A stretch of 64,000 nucleotides of DNA from Flavobacterium sediminilitoris (GTDB lineage Bacteria > Bacteroidota > Bacteroidia > Flavobacteriales > Flavobacteriaceae), in assembly GCF_023008245.1 (NCBI RefSeq), contig NZ_CP090145.1:930001-994000 (forward strand), written 5' to 3'. The notes under the pieces are model-generated. The model made no database searches and was not told where the DNA came from. It was given only the letters and a program-made list of their open reading frames with translations. Numbering within the stretch: the first letter of the stretch is position 1; the number at the start of each line of letters is the position of its first letter. Position numbers and translations under genes: made by a program. Shown piece by piece: positions 44,010-52,503 of this stretch.

Positions 44010-44744
44010 CTAATTTCTCCCTTTTTCATTTGGATATAATGTTTGCACTACATCGCTTTGCCAAAATTCTTTCGTTTCAATATCTAAACAAGTTAGTTTA
44101 CCCATGAAAGCTGCTCCAGTATCAATATTCCAAACGTTAGCTTTATTCATAGGGGTATCAATACCGTAGTTTATAGTTGGAGTATGTCCAATATAAATTT
44201 CGTTATAATGTTTTAATCGTTTTGGATATAATTCACTAGTTTTTTTAAGATGTTTATCCATAGCTACTGCTGTTTCCCATAAGGTTCTATCAAAATAATA
44301 ATCAGACTCGTTTTGTTCTTTTTCAACACCATGAATAGACGTAAATCCTGCATGAAGGAACAGCTTACTGTTTTTATGTATATAATAATTTTTCAAGTTC
44401 TGAAAAAACACCTTGTGATTTTCGTTAATTATATAACCTGTTTTTAAATAACTCTCTTTGGTTGATTTCCCTCCATGTTCTTCCCAAACAGGATTTGATG
44501 CTCCTAATTCCAACCATCTTCCACACCACAAATCATGATTTCCTTTGATAAAAATACATTCTTGATTTTCAGCAGTTTTTATTAAAAACTGAACTGTTTC
44601 TGCTGATTCGTTCCAACCATCAACGTAATCTCCTAGAAAAATTAATCTATCATCAATAGTGATTTTAGCTCTTTCAAACAATTGTTGTAAAGCTCTTAAT
44701 CCTCCATGAATATCTCCGAAAACGAGTGTTCTTTTTTGTTTCAT
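44010..44744 (-). CDS. Calcineurin-like metallophosphoesterase
   Basis: 244 residues. Two-metal phosphoesterase motifs are present in order: VFGDIHGGLRAL (D-x-H), IFLGDYVDGWNES (GDYVDR-like with G for R), FIKGNHDLWCG (GNHD/E), LHAGF and YIGHTPT. This set resembles ApaH/PrpA-type serine-threonine or diadenosine-tetraphosphate phosphatases. In this operon a role in dephosphorylating nucleotide or RNA products is plausible, but a protein phosphatase is not excluded. It lies two bases downstream of kptA. Confidence 0.82.
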   Translation of the reverse strand: MKQKRTLVFGDIHGGLRALQQLFERAKITIDDRLIFLGDYVDGWNESAETVQFLIKTAENQECIFIKGNHDLWCGRWLELGASNPVWEEHGGKSTKESYLKTGYIINENHKVFFQNLKNYYIHKNSKLFLHAGFTSIHGVEKEQNESDYYFDRTLWETAVAMDKHLKKTSELYPKRLKHYNEIYIGHTPTINYGIDTPMNKANVWNIDTGAAFMGKLTCLDIETKEFWQSDVVQTLYPNEKGRN

Positions 44745-44746
44745 TG

Positions 44747-45289
44747 TTAAAATTCAATATATGCTGCTGGTACTTCATTGGTTAACCAAACTCCGTTTTC
44801 TGATATGTAAAATTTGAAACCGTCTTGGTACATTTTTGGTGCGTTGATACTCAAAATTACAGGTTTCCCTCTTCTGCTTCCCACTTTTATGGCTGTTTCT
44901 CTGTCTTGACTCAAATGCACGTGTTGTCTGCTCATTTTTTGTAAGCCTTCTTTTCGAATGGCTTGTATGAATTTATAGACTGTTCCATGATATAAAAAAT
45001 GAATGGGTTCGACTTCTTTTAATTCTAATTCGATCGAAATGGAATGTCCTTGACTGGCTCTTATTTTAGTCTTGTCTTCATTGAAAGCGAATCGTTTTTT
45101 ATCATTGTTTTCTACTACGTAATCGAGTAGCGCATAATCTAATTTCTTATGAAATTTATTACATTGTGTAATGAGCTCGTCTACATTTGCCCAACCGTTT
45201 TCGTCTAGGGTTAAGTCTATTTTTTCTGGTGCATGTCTTAGTACTAAACTAAGGAATTTGCTTGTATCTTTTGTTATTTTTTCGTTCAT
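44747..45289 (-). CDS. kptA: RNA 2'-phosphotransferase (Tpt1/KptA)
   Basis: 180 residues with the full KptA architecture: an N-terminal winged-helix lobe with Arg18-His19 (LSLVLRHAPE), then the ADP-ribosyltransferase-like lobe with KIRASQGHS, LYHGT, HVHLSQD and KVGSRRGKPV, which supply the remaining catalytic arginines. It transfers an internal RNA 2'-phosphate to NAD+, giving ADP-ribose 1'',2''-cyclic phosphate, nicotinamide and clean RNA. Bacteria rarely have a matching tRNA splicing pathway. Here its products could be handled by the macrodomain encoded upstream, and it is embedded in an NAD/ADP-ribose operon. Confidence 0.92.
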   Translation of the reverse strand: MNEKITKDTSKFLSLVLRHAPEKIDLTLDENGWANVDELITQCNKFHKKLDYALLDYVVENNDKKRFAFNEDKTKIRASQGHSISIELELKEVEPIHFLYHGTVYKFIQAIRKEGLQKMSRQHVHLSQDRETAIKVGSRRGKPVILSINAPKMYQDGFKFYISENGVWLTNEVPAAYIEF

Positions 45290-45300
45290 AATATTATATT

Positions 45301-45317
45301 AAACTCCGCTTGAGTTT
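45301..45317. repeat. Short hairpin AAACTC-N5-GAGTTT
   Basis: A small inverted repeat between the macrodomain gene and kptA. Similar CTCC/GGAG hairpins occur at 45830-45844, 46728-46740 and 46764-46778. Confidence 0.45.
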
Positions 45318-45819
45318 ATAAAAGTTGTTCGTACAACTTATAATTTTCTTCATCAAAACAGACAAAGGTTATTTCTTGTATGCTTTCAACAGGAAATTGC
45401 TTTACTGTTTCAATGGCTATTTTTGCTGCTTCGTTTTTAGGAAAGTGATAAATTCCTGTGCTTATGTTTGGAAAAGCGATAGATTTTAATTCATACTTTT
45501 CTGCTAATTGTAAGCAATTTTTATAACAACTAGCTAATAACAGTTTTTTCTTTTCTTTATCTCCATTCCAAACGGGACCAACGGTATGAATCACATATTT
45601 TGAAGGTAAATTTCCTGCTGTTGTAATAACCGCTTCACCAACTGCGCAACCTCCTTGCTTATTTCGAATCGCTACACATTCTTCTAAAATAGCTTTTCCA
45701 CCCGCTCTATGAATCGCTCCATCCACTCCACCGCCACCTAGCAAGGAAGTATTGGCTGCGTTTACGATTGCGTCAACTGTTGTTTTTGTTATGTCGCCTT
45801 GTGTTAGTATTAGTTTCAT
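45316..45819 (-). CDS. Macrodomain ADP-ribose hydrolase (MacroD/YmdB type)
   Basis: 167 residues, a single macrodomain. The ADP-ribose binding signature is complete: [34 protein letters not shown] (spread over residues 8-43), [17 protein letters not shown] and the phosphate loop [12 protein letters not shown]. MacroD enzymes remove ADP-ribose from acidic residues, deacetylate O-acetyl-ADP-ribose made by sirtuins, and process ADP-ribose 1''-phosphate. All three substrates could arise from other products of this operon (Sir2, KptA). Spacing to kptA is 26 bases. Confidence 0.92.
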   Translation of the reverse strand: MKLILTQGDITKTTVDAIVNAANTSLLGGGGVDGAIHRAGGKAILEECVAIRNKQGGCAVGEAVITTAGNLPSKYVIHTVGPVWNGDKEKKKLLLASCYKNCLQLAEKYELKSIAFPNISTGIYHFPKNEAAKIAIETVKQFPVESIQEITFVCFDEENYKLYEQLL

Positions 45820-45829
45820 ATATACATTT

Positions 45830-45844
45830 CGCTACGCTGGAGCG
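45830..45844. repeat. Short hairpin CGCT-N7-AGCG
   Basis: Inverted repeat in the 29-base gap between the MBL hydrolase and macrodomain genes, of the same style as the other small hairpins of the island. Confidence 0.4.
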
Positions 45845-45848
45845 GGTT

Positions 45849-46718
45849 TTAATTTATGGGATTTCCGTTTAAAATATCTTTGCTTACTTTTCCGATTGGT
45901 AAACGAAATACTGGAATTTTGATATTAAATTGCTTTACCAATTCTTTAATTTTCAAATCAATTTCTTCTGTGTGATAACGAGAAGAAAAATGCCCCAAAA
46001 TGAGTTGGTCAATAGTACAATTACTTACCATTTCCATTACTTCTTCTAGTGAACTGTGACTGTTTTTTTTAGCTTTTGTATTGGTTTCTGCTTTTGTTAA
46101 AAAGGTTGCTTCGTGTATCAATACTTTGGAATTATCATAACGCTTATAATCTACCACTGGTGTGTCTCCAGAATAGGAAAGAATATTCGTTTTTAGTTCT
46201 TCCAAAACAAAATCATCTCCTTTTTCTTGTCGTAAAGCTCTTAATTGTGTTGGTTCTAAATTAGTAAATTCGGGTTTTAGTTTCTTTTTGGTTTCCCAAA
46301 CTTTATAACTTAAACTCTTTATCATTCCATTTTTGGTGACAACATGCTCGTTTTCTATAGCTTCTACACTAATTTTCTCTTTTACATCAATTGTTTGATT
46401 TTTATCAATGGCTTGCCAAGTTGTTCCTTTTGCATGCGGATCGAAATTGGCAAAAAACTGATTTAAAAATGGAAATGACTGTGCGTCTTTTGGATAATAT
46501 ATCTTTGGTTGATGAATTGAGAATAATTGATTATACTGCAACAATCCAGTAAGATGATCTCTATCGGCATGAGAAATGAATATGTTTTTTATTTTTCCGC
46601 ATTTACTCATCAAACCCGATGTTAATCCGTCTCCAGCATCGAAAAGGATTCCTAGTTCTTCTATAAAATACCAAGTAGCAAATAAGGCTGTTGAATATCC
46701 GTGTATGGTTAGTTTCAT
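45849..46718 (-). CDS. RNase Z-like metallo-beta-lactamase-fold hydrolase
   Basis: 289 residues. The MBL zinc signature is FISHADRDHLTGL (H-x-D-x-D-H, with Arg in the middle), with further ligands in ENEHVV, YSGDTP, LIHEATF, NSHSSLEE and LILGHFSSRY. The last two are typical of RNase Z/ElaC-type proteins and related phosphodiesterases such as those acting on cyclic nucleotides. The tRNA-clamping exosite arm is not evident. In this operon an RNA 3'-end or cyclic-phosphate hydrolase role is a reasonable guess. The gene lies between two small hairpins. Confidence 0.8.
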   Translation of the reverse strand: MKLTIHGYSTALFATWYFIEELGILFDAGDGLTSGLMSKCGKIKNIFISHADRDHLTGLLQYNQLFSIHQPKIYYPKDAQSFPFLNQFFANFDPHAKGTTWQAIDKNQTIDVKEKISVEAIENEHVVTKNGMIKSLSYKVWETKKKLKPEFTNLEPTQLRALRQEKGDDFVLEELKTNILSYSGDTPVVDYKRYDNSKVLIHEATFLTKAETNTKAKKNSHSSLEEVMEMVSNCTIDQLILGHFSSRYHTEEIDLKIKELVKQFNIKIPVFRLPIGKVSKDILNGNPIN

Positions 46719-46727
46719 ATATATGTC

Positions 46728-46778
46728 GCTCCGATGGAGCTGGTTTTTTTATTATAAATATTGAACTCCTCTGGAGTT
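46728..46778. repeat. Two short hairpins GCTCC-GAT-GGAGC and AACTCC-TCT-GGAGTT
   Basis: Both lie in the 118-base gap between the DUF2971 and MBL genes. They are related to the hairpins around the macrodomain gene and may act as mRNA processing or stability elements. Confidence 0.45.
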
Positions 46779-46836
46779 TTATTTCTTATTGATTACTTCT
46801 TAATTTTTCAATTAAATGAATAGTTTTAAATTTTTC

Positions 46837-47895
46837 TTATATTTTTTCACTTATAAGTTTATACTCTTTTGAAAATGTTTGTAATTTCATTTGACAAACT
46901 TGAATATTTTTTTCTTTACCTATTTCAATTAGTCTTTGCTTATTTTCTTTGCTTATTTGAGAACCCAAATGTATTTCTTTTGGCTTTATATGATTAATAA
47001 AATCAAAATCTGATTTATTATCCTCATAGTCTAGATTAGTCTGTTTGATAATTCTCCATTCTTTTTCATAAGACCAGTCTAATGACTTAAATAATAAAAT
47101 TTTATAATAGAAGAGTTTATCATAAAAAGGTGCATTAAACTTCAACCCTAAACTTTTATAATAATTATCAATAAAATGAAATTCAACATAATATGTTGCA
47201 TCAAATCTTTCATTTGAATAACGAACAGGCAGAATTTTTTTATCTGCAAAATCAGTACCTCTAACACCTGAGAAACCTAAGTCAATTGAAAAACGAGATT
47301 TAAAATCATAGTTTAAAGCGAAACCTTGATGGTTTTGAGCATAATGAGACCACATTAATATAGAATCTATTCTTTCTGATAAACAAGCTACCAAAGATGA
47401 TTGCTTTAAGCTTTTTAGTGACTCATCTATAATTTCATCAATAACCTTAATGTAATGTAAATTTGAAAGTTTCTTATAAAATTCTTTTTCTTCAGCATTT
47501 TTGAACGAATTGTTCTTAATAAATTTATCCACAAAGTCTTTTCCTAATAAATTTATTTGAGATACTCTAAATTCTAAATCAGTATTTAACCTCCCAATTA
47601 AATCATTATTATCATCTGGTTTAGAAATAACATCAAGAATTTTTTCTCTATCTATATATAATAATGAGTCATAAGGATCATTGAAGAGTGTTGGTTTTGT
47701 TAAAAGAAATTTATCATTTTCTAAAGCGTCAAAGCTATATGAATTACAATTTCTGAATCTATATAAATTTTCTGGAGTTATATCCCAACTATGCTTAAAT
47801 ATTTCACTTACAATTTTTGATTCCTCCTTAGGATCTAAATTATCAGGAATTTCTTTTTCAATTAAATAATCAATTAATTTCTCTTTAGTCATCAT
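46837..47895 (-). CDS. DUF2971-family protein
   Basis: 352 residues. Family marks are LYRFRNCNSYSFDALENDKF, TKPTLFNDPYDSLLY, ILMWSHYAQNHQGFALNYDF and SYEKEWRIIKQ near the end. DUF2971 proteins are soluble, occur often in defence and mobile regions, and have no established activity. The W-S-H-Y-A and E-W-R motifs are probable active-site residues. Its start overlaps the stop of the HAD-like gene by four bases. A function in NAD or RNA turnover can only be inferred from the operon. Confidence 0.8.
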   Translation of the reverse strand: MMTKEKLIDYLIEKEIPDNLDPKEESKIVSEIFKHSWDITPENLYRFRNCNSYSFDALENDKFLLTKPTLFNDPYDSLLYIDREKILDVISKPDDNNDLIGRLNTDLEFRVSQINLLGKDFVDKFIKNNSFKNAEEKEFYKKLSNLHYIKVIDEIIDESLKSLKQSSLVACLSERIDSILMWSHYAQNHQGFALNYDFKSRFSIDLGFSGVRGTDFADKKILPVRYSNERFDATYYVEFHFIDNYYKSLGLKFNAPFYDKLFYYKILLFKSLDWSYEKEWRIIKQTNLDYEDNKSDFDFINHIKPKEIHLGSQISKENKQRLIEIGKEKNIQVCQMKLQTFSKEYKLISEKI

Positions 47896-48352
47896 ATTAA
47901 GATATTACATAATTTAATAGTTTCTGCTAGTTTTTCTTTGGTAAACCCTTCTGAAAATTCTGTTTTAATTAATCGTTCTTTCATTGGAAAAGGTAGATTT
48001 ACAGTAGATTTATCATCATCAATAATCATGTAATTCGTTAATGCTGTTGCTACTATAAATCGTTCTATTTCTTCTTTTCTGTTTTTACATTGGTATAAAG
48101 GTAAAAAAGCTTCGATGTATTGATTGATCTTTCTATTCCTAAAAATCGTATTGAATTCTTCTAAAGTCTTAACAGTTCTTCGAGTAGAACTCAAATAAAT
48201 TTTTATAGGATATTTTGCTAATAATAGATTTAGGTTTTGAACACATTCTTTATTAAAATCGGAATAACCATCGGCATGCATCTCGTCTTTTTTCCATAAA
48301 GGCGTTGTGATGAGAACTCCGTCTAAATCTAATATTAGGTAATTGGTTTCAT
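47892..48352 (-). CDS. HAD-like phosphatase, apparent frameshift at the start
   Basis: The open frame shows the HAD motifs: YLILDLDGVLIT (motif I), LSSTRRTVKTL (motif II) and MIIDDDKST (motif IV). An internal ATG at 48281 would omit motif I, while the frame upstream to a stop at 48353-48359 contains no ATG, GTG or TTG. The ATG at 48350-48352 is well placed behind the preceding gene but is one base out of frame; one extra A after ATGAA would give MKTNYLILDLDG. So either the sequence lacks a base or the gene is mutated. HAD domains of this small type occur in RNA repair proteins, which fits kptA nearby. Confidence 0.6.
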
Positions 48353-48357
48353 TTCTT

Positions 48358-49095
48358 TTATTCTAATAGCTTAAATGTCTTTTCTAAATCTAATTTCTTC
48401 CCTTTATAACTTTTAAAATTTTTCTTTTCACTTGTCATCTGGTTTATATATTCATCTTTCGTACACTTCATTGCTTTTGCTAGTTGAATTGTTTCTTCAA
48501 TTGTCTTATAATCATTCCCCTTTTTAGTAATAATTATGGTATGAGGTTTTATATTTGCCTTACCATAAGCACAAAACTTATGATGACCATCCAAAATATA
48601 AAACATCCATGAATTTTCAACATGAAGTAGAATTATAACAGGTCTAAAACCTCTCAAAATCTGCTCTTTGTATTCTTCAACTCTCTTATTATCAATTGAA
48701 TTTTGAGTTGGTGTAATATCAAAACAACCTCCATAATAATCAAAACTACTATACTGTTCCTCTTTTGGAATTTCTACCCAATTTATCCCTTCAAACATTT
48801 CATAATAACCAAATTCATATTTACCATATTTTAAAAAACTAGTAAAATATTCCGTTATTGCCAAAAATTCTCCTTCGTTTTTGATTCCTTCTTTTAAGAT
48901 GTTTTCAATAGTTATATTTACTTCAATGACTTGCTTATTTAAACCTTGAGCAATATGGTATCTCCAGGTTGAACCTACCTCAGCATACCAACTATATTGT
49001 ATTGGTCTATCCTTGAGATATAAAATTGTCTCTTGAGGATTCCCAACTATCTCCAAGACGCCATTTTTACCATATGTTTCAATTATTCTTTTCAT
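48358..49095 (-). CDS. Uncharacterised protein with a ParB/sulfiredoxin-like segment
   Basis: 245 residues, soluble. The segment RGFRPVIILLHVE then FYILDGHHKFCAYGKANI (about residues 150-190) resembles the ParB/sulfiredoxin core, where DGHHK stands for the D/E-G-x-H-R motif that binds ATP or CTP. The N-terminal 140 residues are unassigned. Such proteins include nucleases, kinases and sulfiredoxins. The start overlaps the Sir2 stop by one base, so synthesis is coupled. Confidence 0.55.
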   Translation of the reverse strand: MKRIIETYGKNGVLEIVGNPQETILYLKDRPIQYSWYAEVGSTWRYHIAQGLNKQVIEVNITIENILKEGIKNEGEFLAITEYFTSFLKYGKYEFGYYEMFEGINWVEIPKEEQYSSFDYYGGCFDITPTQNSIDNKRVEEYKEQILRGFRPVIILLHVENSWMFYILDGHHKFCAYGKANIKPHTIIITKKGNDYKTIEETIQLAKAMKCTKDEYINQMTSEKKNFKSYKGKKLDLEKTFKLLE

Positions 49096-49784
49096 TATTT
49101 TGCTTCTTTTACCAAAACATCAAATACTTTTTGCATGCCTGTTGTTGCGTTTTCTTTTACATAAATGGCTCTTCCTCCATAATTACCTCCATCGTGTTCT
49201 GGATTGATAATGATTAGTTGGGCGTCATTTTTGATAAAGCTTAACAAATTGGCTGCTGGATACACCTGTAAAGATGTTCCAATTACCATAAAGATATCGG
49301 CTTGTTTTACCATTTCGATAGCTACTGGATATAAAGGCACGTCTTCACCAAACCAAACAATATCTGGTCGTAATTGGGAATCGTCTTCTGCTTTGTCACC
49401 AATTTTTATGTCTTCAAAACAATCGTACACTAATTTTCTATTAAGTGAAGAACACATTTTGTTTAGTTCGCCATGTAGGTGTAAAATATTAGTTGAACCT
49501 GCTCTTTCGTGCAAATCATCTATGTTTTGTGTAATGATTTGTACTTCAAAATGTTCTTCTAATTGTTTTACTAAATGATGGGCTTTATTGGGTTCTACTT
49601 CTTTTAGTTTTCGTCTTCTTTCGTTATAGAATTCTAAAACTACTTCTCTATTTTTTCTCCACCCTTCTGGTGAAGCTACATCTTCTACTTTGTGATTGTG
49701 CCATAATCCGTCAGCATCTCTGAAGGTTTGGATGCTACTTTCTGCACTTATTCCTGCTCCGGTTAATATTGCTATTTTTTTCAT
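49095..49784 (-). CDS. Sir2-family NAD-dependent protein deacylase
   Basis: 229 residues. Sirtuin motifs are in order: LTGAGISAESSIQTFRDADGLW, TQNIDDLHERAG with catalytic HLHGEL, VWFGEDVPLY, VIGTSLQVYPAA and IINPEHD. The zinc cysteines are incomplete, as in class III and some bacterial sirtuins. The YNERRR segment supplies the Tyr-x-x-Arg pair that in Sirt5/CobB favours succinyl or malonyl lysine. It uses NAD+ and releases nicotinamide and O-acyl-ADP-ribose, both of which other island enzymes could recycle. Confidence 0.9.
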   Translation of the reverse strand: MKKIAILTGAGISAESSIQTFRDADGLWHNHKVEDVASPEGWRKNREVVLEFYNERRRKLKEVEPNKAHHLVKQLEEHFEVQIITQNIDDLHERAGSTNILHLHGELNKMCSSLNRKLVYDCFEDIKIGDKAEDDSQLRPDIVWFGEDVPLYPVAIEMVKQADIFMVIGTSLQVYPAANLLSFIKNDAQLIIINPEHDGGNYGGRAIYVKENATTGMQKVFDVLVKEAK

Positions 49785-49798
49785 TTTTGTGTTCTTTT

Positions 49799-50353
49799 TT
49801 AATCTTTCATTCGATACATAATATCACTTCGTAATGCGTATTTGTAACCACTTTCTATTATTTTTCCTTCATGTCTGTAAGGATGATAAAAAACCAATAA
49901 ATCACCTGTTTTGGGTTGAATGGTAAACAAATCTTCAAATTCGGTTTCACCGCCTTCAAATTCTTCGTTGAGATAGATTAGAAAAGTGAAAAAACTTTCT
50001 TCTTTTTCATTCCTTTTAAAACTTCCATCTCTATGCATTTTAAATCGTTGTCCTGAACTGTATTTGTAAAAACGGAACATTTCGTTTAAACTATCCACTT
50101 CATACATTCCTACTTCGTTATTTAAAAATGGTTTGGCTCTTTGGAACAATTCTTTTGCTAAAGTTTCATCTGTGTACAGAATTCTGTCGTTGTTTCTAAC
50201 GCCTTTTAAAATGGATTGTCTATTTCCACCCATTTGCACTTTAGCTTCTTCATAACCTAATTGTTCACTTTTTTCTATTAAAACCACACATTCTTCTTTG
50301 GAAAGGAAGTTTTCTAGTACAAATATGTCTTTGTTATAAATGATCTTTTTCAT
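49799..50353 (-). CDS. 2OG-Fe(II) dioxygenase (prolyl 4-hydroxylase-like)
   Basis: 184 residues with the double-stranded beta-helix fold. The iron ligands are His and Asp of RFKMHRDGSF and the late His in FYHPYRHEGKII, and the 2-oxoglutarate contact is Lys or Arg of YKYALRSDIMYR. FLIYLNEEFEGGETEF is the typical central strand. Related enzymes hydroxylate proteins or nucleic-acid bases. Gene spacing is two bases from NADAR and 14 from sir2, so it is embedded in the operon. The substrate is unknown. Confidence 0.85.
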   Translation of the reverse strand: MKKIIYNKDIFVLENFLSKEECVVLIEKSEQLGYEEAKVQMGGNRQSILKGVRNNDRILYTDETLAKELFQRAKPFLNNEVGMYEVDSLNEMFRFYKYSSGQRFKMHRDGSFKRNEKEESFFTFLIYLNEEFEGGETEFEDLFTIQPKTGDLLVFYHPYRHEGKIIESGYKYALRSDIMYRMKD

Positions 50354-50355
50354 TG

Positions 50356-50886
50356 TTATTTTCTCAATTCATCCCTAACTTCCATTAAAGCAAAGCCTAA
50401 CAAATTTAATCCTTTCCATTTTTCAGGATTGTTACAATCTTTATCATCACTTGCCATACCAATACCCCAAATAGGGTCGACTGGACTTGCTTCTACAATA
50501 ACTCTTTCATTGGTACTCAAAAGAAATTGTTTTAAATCTTGATCTTGACTGAACTTATAGAAGTTTCCTTCTTTTACTATTTGAAATCTATTGGCTAGCC
50601 AAGTTTCATTATCATAATTACGAACTTCTCTTCCTAGTTTTTTGGCTTCAGCTGGTGATTTACAAAGTAGTATTTTTTCTAACACTCCATTATCTCCAAA
50701 TAATTCCGCTTTCTTTGCCATCATCCAATGTTCGGCTGTTTTGTATTCAATTCCTTCCACTGTAAAACTACTTTTCCACCATTGACTGAAACAAGTTTTT
50801 GTGATTGTTCCGTCTTTTGAAGGTTGGTGACCCCAAAAGAATAGGAATTTATTGTCTGTATTTATATTTTCAATTGTGTATTTCAT
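50356..50886 (-). CDS. NADAR-family (YbiA/DUF1768) ADP-ribosyl hydrolase
   Basis: 176 residues. NADAR signatures are FFWGHQPSK, FSQWWKSSFTVEGIEYKTAEHWMMAKKAELF, LGREVRNYDNETW, and DPIWGIGMASDD at the C-terminus. NADAR proteins hydrolyse N-glycosidic bonds; some remove ADP-ribose from guanine in DNA, while YbiA and RibX homologs act on riboflavin intermediates. In this operon of ADP-ribose enzymes the ADP-ribosyl role is more likely. It overlaps the ADP-ribosylglycohydrolase gene by 17 bases. Confidence 0.9.
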   Translation of the reverse strand: MKYTIENINTDNKFLFFWGHQPSKDGTITKTCFSQWWKSSFTVEGIEYKTAEHWMMAKKAELFGDNGVLEKILLCKSPAEAKKLGREVRNYDNETWLANRFQIVKEGNFYKFSQDQDLKQFLLSTNERVIVEASPVDPIWGIGMASDDKDCNNPEKWKGLNLLGFALMEVRDELRK

Positions 50887-51820
50887 ATTTCTTACTTAAT
50901 GTATCACATAGTTTTGTGATGTCGTTTTTTCTAGCTAGTACGTTAATCCATTCTTCAGGAATGTTTTCGTAACCATATAGTAATCCTGCTAATCCTCCTG
51001 CGATGGCTGCTGTTGTATCGGTGTCACCTCCTAAGTTTACCGCTTTTAAAACTGTTTCTTCGTAGGTATTGGATTTTAACAAACACCATAAACTGGCTTC
51101 GAGGCTGTGAAGAACATAACCACTTGAATAAACTTTATCTTTTTCTAACTCATTAACATTTACTTTTAAAATTCTATCGAATAATTGAATTTCTTTTTTA
51201 TTAAAATCTTTATTAGCGATAAAATCTTCAACTATAATTTTAGTTTGATTGTAGGCTTCAAATTTATCATGCCCTTTTAGAATTTCTAAAGCATATACAA
51301 CATAAATAAAACAGGCAAAAACGGAACGAAAATGAGCATGTGTAATAGAAGACACTTCTTTTACTTTTTGATAAATTATATTAATATCTTTCTCCTCTTT
51401 TAGATAAAAGGCTAAAGGTAAAATTCTCATTAACGAACCATTACCGTTATCTTCTACATCAAAACCACCACACAATTCAGGTTTATGTCCTGTAGAAATT
51501 CTATAAATTGCTTCTCTTGTAGCTATGCCAATATCAAAAACTCTTCCATGTGGAGTCCATATTTCTGAATTATACCATTTCTTGAATTTTGAAGCTATAT
51601 CTTCTAAATCATAATCTATACATAAACTTTCTGCCAAACAAAAAGTTAATGAACTATCGTCGCTCCAAGTGCCTCTTGGTTGTGCATGTGAGCCGTTTTC
51701 TCGCATATTAACAACTGGAAATCTTGCTAATAATTCCCTATCTTGAAATTCTACAGGAACTCCTAAAGCATCACCAACCGCTACTCCGAATAAAGCGCTA
51801 TGTACTTGGTTTATTTTCAT
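50870..51820 (-). CDS. ADP-ribosylglycohydrolase (DraG/ARH type) 2
   Basis: 316 residues. The all-helical ARH fold is marked by ALFGVAVGDALGVPVEF at the start, the metal triad TWSDDSSLTFCLAESL, and the second metal motif NLGGDTDTTAAIAGGLAGL. ARH enzymes remove ADP-ribose from Arg, Ser or other targets with two Mg ions. It lies two bases after DUF4291, and its end overlaps NADAR. It differs clearly from the other ARH of the island, so the two may act on different linkages. Confidence 0.92.
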   Translation of the reverse strand: MKINQVHSALFGVAVGDALGVPVEFQDRELLARFPVVNMRENGSHAQPRGTWSDDSSLTFCLAESLCIDYDLEDIASKFKKWYNSEIWTPHGRVFDIGIATREAIYRISTGHKPELCGGFDVEDNGNGSLMRILPLAFYLKEEKDINIIYQKVKEVSSITHAHFRSVFACFIYVVYALEILKGHDKFEAYNQTKIIVEDFIANKDFNKKEIQLFDRILKVNVNELEKDKVYSSGYVLHSLEASLWCLLKSNTYEETVLKAVNLGGDTDTTAAIAGGLAGLLYGYENIPEEWINVLARKNDITKLCDTLSKKYEIHN

Positions 51821-51822
51821 TT

Positions 51823-52470
51823 TTAACTCTCTTTAGTTGCTATCTTCAATTTTTCATTCAATTCATTATCCTTGAAAACCAATGGCTTTTCTAATGGAAT
51901 CATCAATTTTTCTAAGGTGTTGCTTTTTACATTTTCATATTCATGGGCTACAAAATCGCTGATGTTTTCTATTAACAAAATGTCTTCTTTTGCAAATGTT
52001 TTTATAAACTCGTTTCGCAAACCAATTTGTATGGCTCTTCGTTCTAATTTGGCTCCATAAGGATCGTGATCTGGATCCCATTGCAAACGCACATTAGAGG
52101 ATTTTACTTCATTTTGCCATTCTTCATGTGTCATCCCTTCTACTTGATTGAAAGAGGAATAAACAGCGTTTTTTAAATAAGTTTCAAAAGCCTCTCTTTT
52201 TAAATGTATGGCCAAAACCACTTCTTGACCTTCTTTTGTTCCCCAACCGTTTCTGTACATCATCCAAAGAAAATTGGGCTTTATCCAAGTCATTCTTTCT
52301 AAACTGAATGCACCACCAAAGAATTGGTTTTTGACTGCAAATTCTCCAATTTCTTTTCTGTAAGACTGGTACACTATTATCTTTTCATCATCATATTGCG
52401 CCATGATGTGATAGCCTTCTTTTGGCCATTCTTGTATTTGTTCTGTATATTTTTTTAATTCTAATTTCAT
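51823..52470 (-). CDS. DUF4291 protein
   Basis: 215 residues, with the family marks YQSYRKEIGEFAVKNQFFGG, FSLERMTWIKPNFLWMMYR, GWGTKEGQEVVLAI and LQWDPDHDPYGAKLERRAIQ. DUF4291 is strongly conserved and has no established function; the dense Arg, Trp and His pattern suggests a catalytic ADP-ribosyl- or nucleotide-related fold. The gene lies between the two ADP-ribosylglycohydrolase genes, two and 33 bases away, which argues for a part in the same reaction cycle. Confidence 0.85.
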   Translation of the reverse strand: MKLELKKYTEQIQEWPKEGYHIMAQYDDEKIIVYQSYRKEIGEFAVKNQFFGGAFSLERMTWIKPNFLWMMYRNGWGTKEGQEVVLAIHLKREAFETYLKNAVYSSFNQVEGMTHEEWQNEVKSSNVRLQWDPDHDPYGAKLERRAIQIGLRNEFIKTFAKEDILLIENISDFVAHEYENVKSNTLEKLMIPLEKPLVFKDNELNEKLKIATKES

Positions 52471-52503
52471 TTTTTAGTTGATTTATTCCTTTCAATCTGC
52501 ATT

